Of a stretch of DNA of 39,787 bases, positions 39,513 to 39,787 are shown piece after piece. Each line of letters begins with the position of its first letter. Position 1 is the stretch's first letter. Source of the stretch: JAEMQF01 sp049297615 (GTDB lineage: Bacteria > Pseudomonadota > Gammaproteobacteria > Burkholderiales > Burkholderiaceae_C); NCBI GenBank assembly GCA_049297615.1, contig JBAQUQ010000118.1:1-39787 (forward strand), read 5' to 3'. Made by a program: the position numbers and the translations under genes. The notes beneath the pieces were generated by a model. The model was not told where the DNA came from. It ran no database searches and worked only from the letters and a program-made list of their open reading frames with translations.

Positions 39513-39787
39513 ATGAGTTCGAGTTCCAGCGACCGCGTGATCCGCCCCGACAACGGCCAGCGCGACGCCATGGCCAATGCGCTTCGTGCCCTGGCCATGG
39601 ACGCCGTCCAGCAGGCCAATTCGGGCCATCCGGGCGCTCCGATGGGGATGGCCGAGATGGCCGTCGCGCTCTGGGGCGGGCACTTGCGGCACAACCCGGC
39701 GAACCCGACATGGGCCGATCGCGACCGCTTCGTTCTGTCCAACGGCCACGCGTCGATGCTCTTGTATGCCTTGCTGCACTTGACCGG
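39513..39787 (+). CDS. cbbT: Transketolase, N-terminal part, cut by window edge
   Basis: The ATG at 39513, with AGGA at 39504-39507, opens a frame that is still open at the last base. The 91 residues seen include the transketolase start ANALRALAMDAVQQANSGHP followed by GAPMGMAEMAVALW, the HNPANPTWADRDRFVLSNGH segment, and ASMLLYALLHLT. These hold the thiamine-diphosphate-site histidines. In this operon it serves RuBP regeneration. Confidence 0.95.
   Translation, partial: MSSSSSDRVIRPDNGQRDAMANALRALAMDAVQQANSGHPGAPMGMAEMAVALWGGHLRHNPANPTWADRDRFVLSNGHASMLLYALLHLT

Noticed and set aside
1..39787. CRISPR arrays, tRNA or rRNA genes
   Set aside because: No regularly spaced direct repeats, no CCA-type cloverleaf ends and no rRNA-like blocks were seen on either strand by eye.

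Overview
The window is GC-rich, densely packed bacterial chromosome, most likely from a facultatively autotrophic betaproteobacterium of the Burkholderiales. The evidence is a form IC (red-type) RuBisCO operon behind a divergent cbbR, a trxB-ftsK-lolA-rarA block, the long TrpRS type, a Crp/Fnr regulator of the beta/gammaproteobacterial kind, and a five-step (hutF/hutG) histidine pathway. The assignment rests on gene content read by eye, not on a database search.

Layout. (1) 1-5.9 kb is an accessory-looking zone of orphan genes and gene debris: a truncated CDS, a frame-split UPF0158-like remnant, an orphan 279-aa protein, a DUF3052 protein, an ArsR regulator divergent from an ABM+SnoaL two-domain protein, a HAD phosphatase whose stop codon lies in a long imperfect palindrome, a frame-disrupted 2H phosphoesterase, and two small proteins. 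(2) 5.9-9.2 kb (minus strand) is a four-gene envelope cluster: MipA/OmpV porin-like protein, acyltransferase, GT2 glycosyltransferase and a Tat-type lipoprotein. The first three are joined by 4-nt start/stop overlaps. (3) 9.4-13.0 kb (minus) is livHMGF, a branched-chain amino acid ABC importer without its binding protein. (4) 13.1-18.3 kb (minus) holds rarA, lolA and ftsK, again with 4-nt overlaps, then a Crp/Fnr regulator divergent from trxB. (5) 19.5-20.1 kb is rpmB-rpmG with a promoter and a terminator. (6) 20.1-24.6 kb holds an acyl-lipid desaturase, an RsmB-type rRNA methyltransferase, purN, and divergent trpS. (7) 24.6-30.8 kb is a divergent histidine-utilisation locus, hutD-hutG-hutF against hutU-hutH. 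hutI and hutC are not present. (8) 30.8-32.6 kb has a small membrane protein, a UspA protein with an FNR-like box, and a DUF454 protein. (9) 32.7 kb to the end is cbbR and the Calvin-cycle operon cbbL-cbbS-rpe-cbbX-cbbF-cbbP-cbbT (last gene cut by the window edge).

How the genes work together. The cbb operon supplies CO2 fixation: RuBisCO, its activase CbbX, and the regeneration enzymes. The hut and liv loci feed amino-acid catabolism, consistent with a metabolically flexible autotroph. The most unusual features are three conserved enzymes (RarA, HutU, FBPase) that carry roughly 30-residue in-frame inserts encoded by palindromic DNA, two of which share an identical 16-mer, and a TrpRS with a four-cysteine motif of the iron-sulfur type. 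I found no tRNA, rRNA, CRISPR array or intact insertion sequence.
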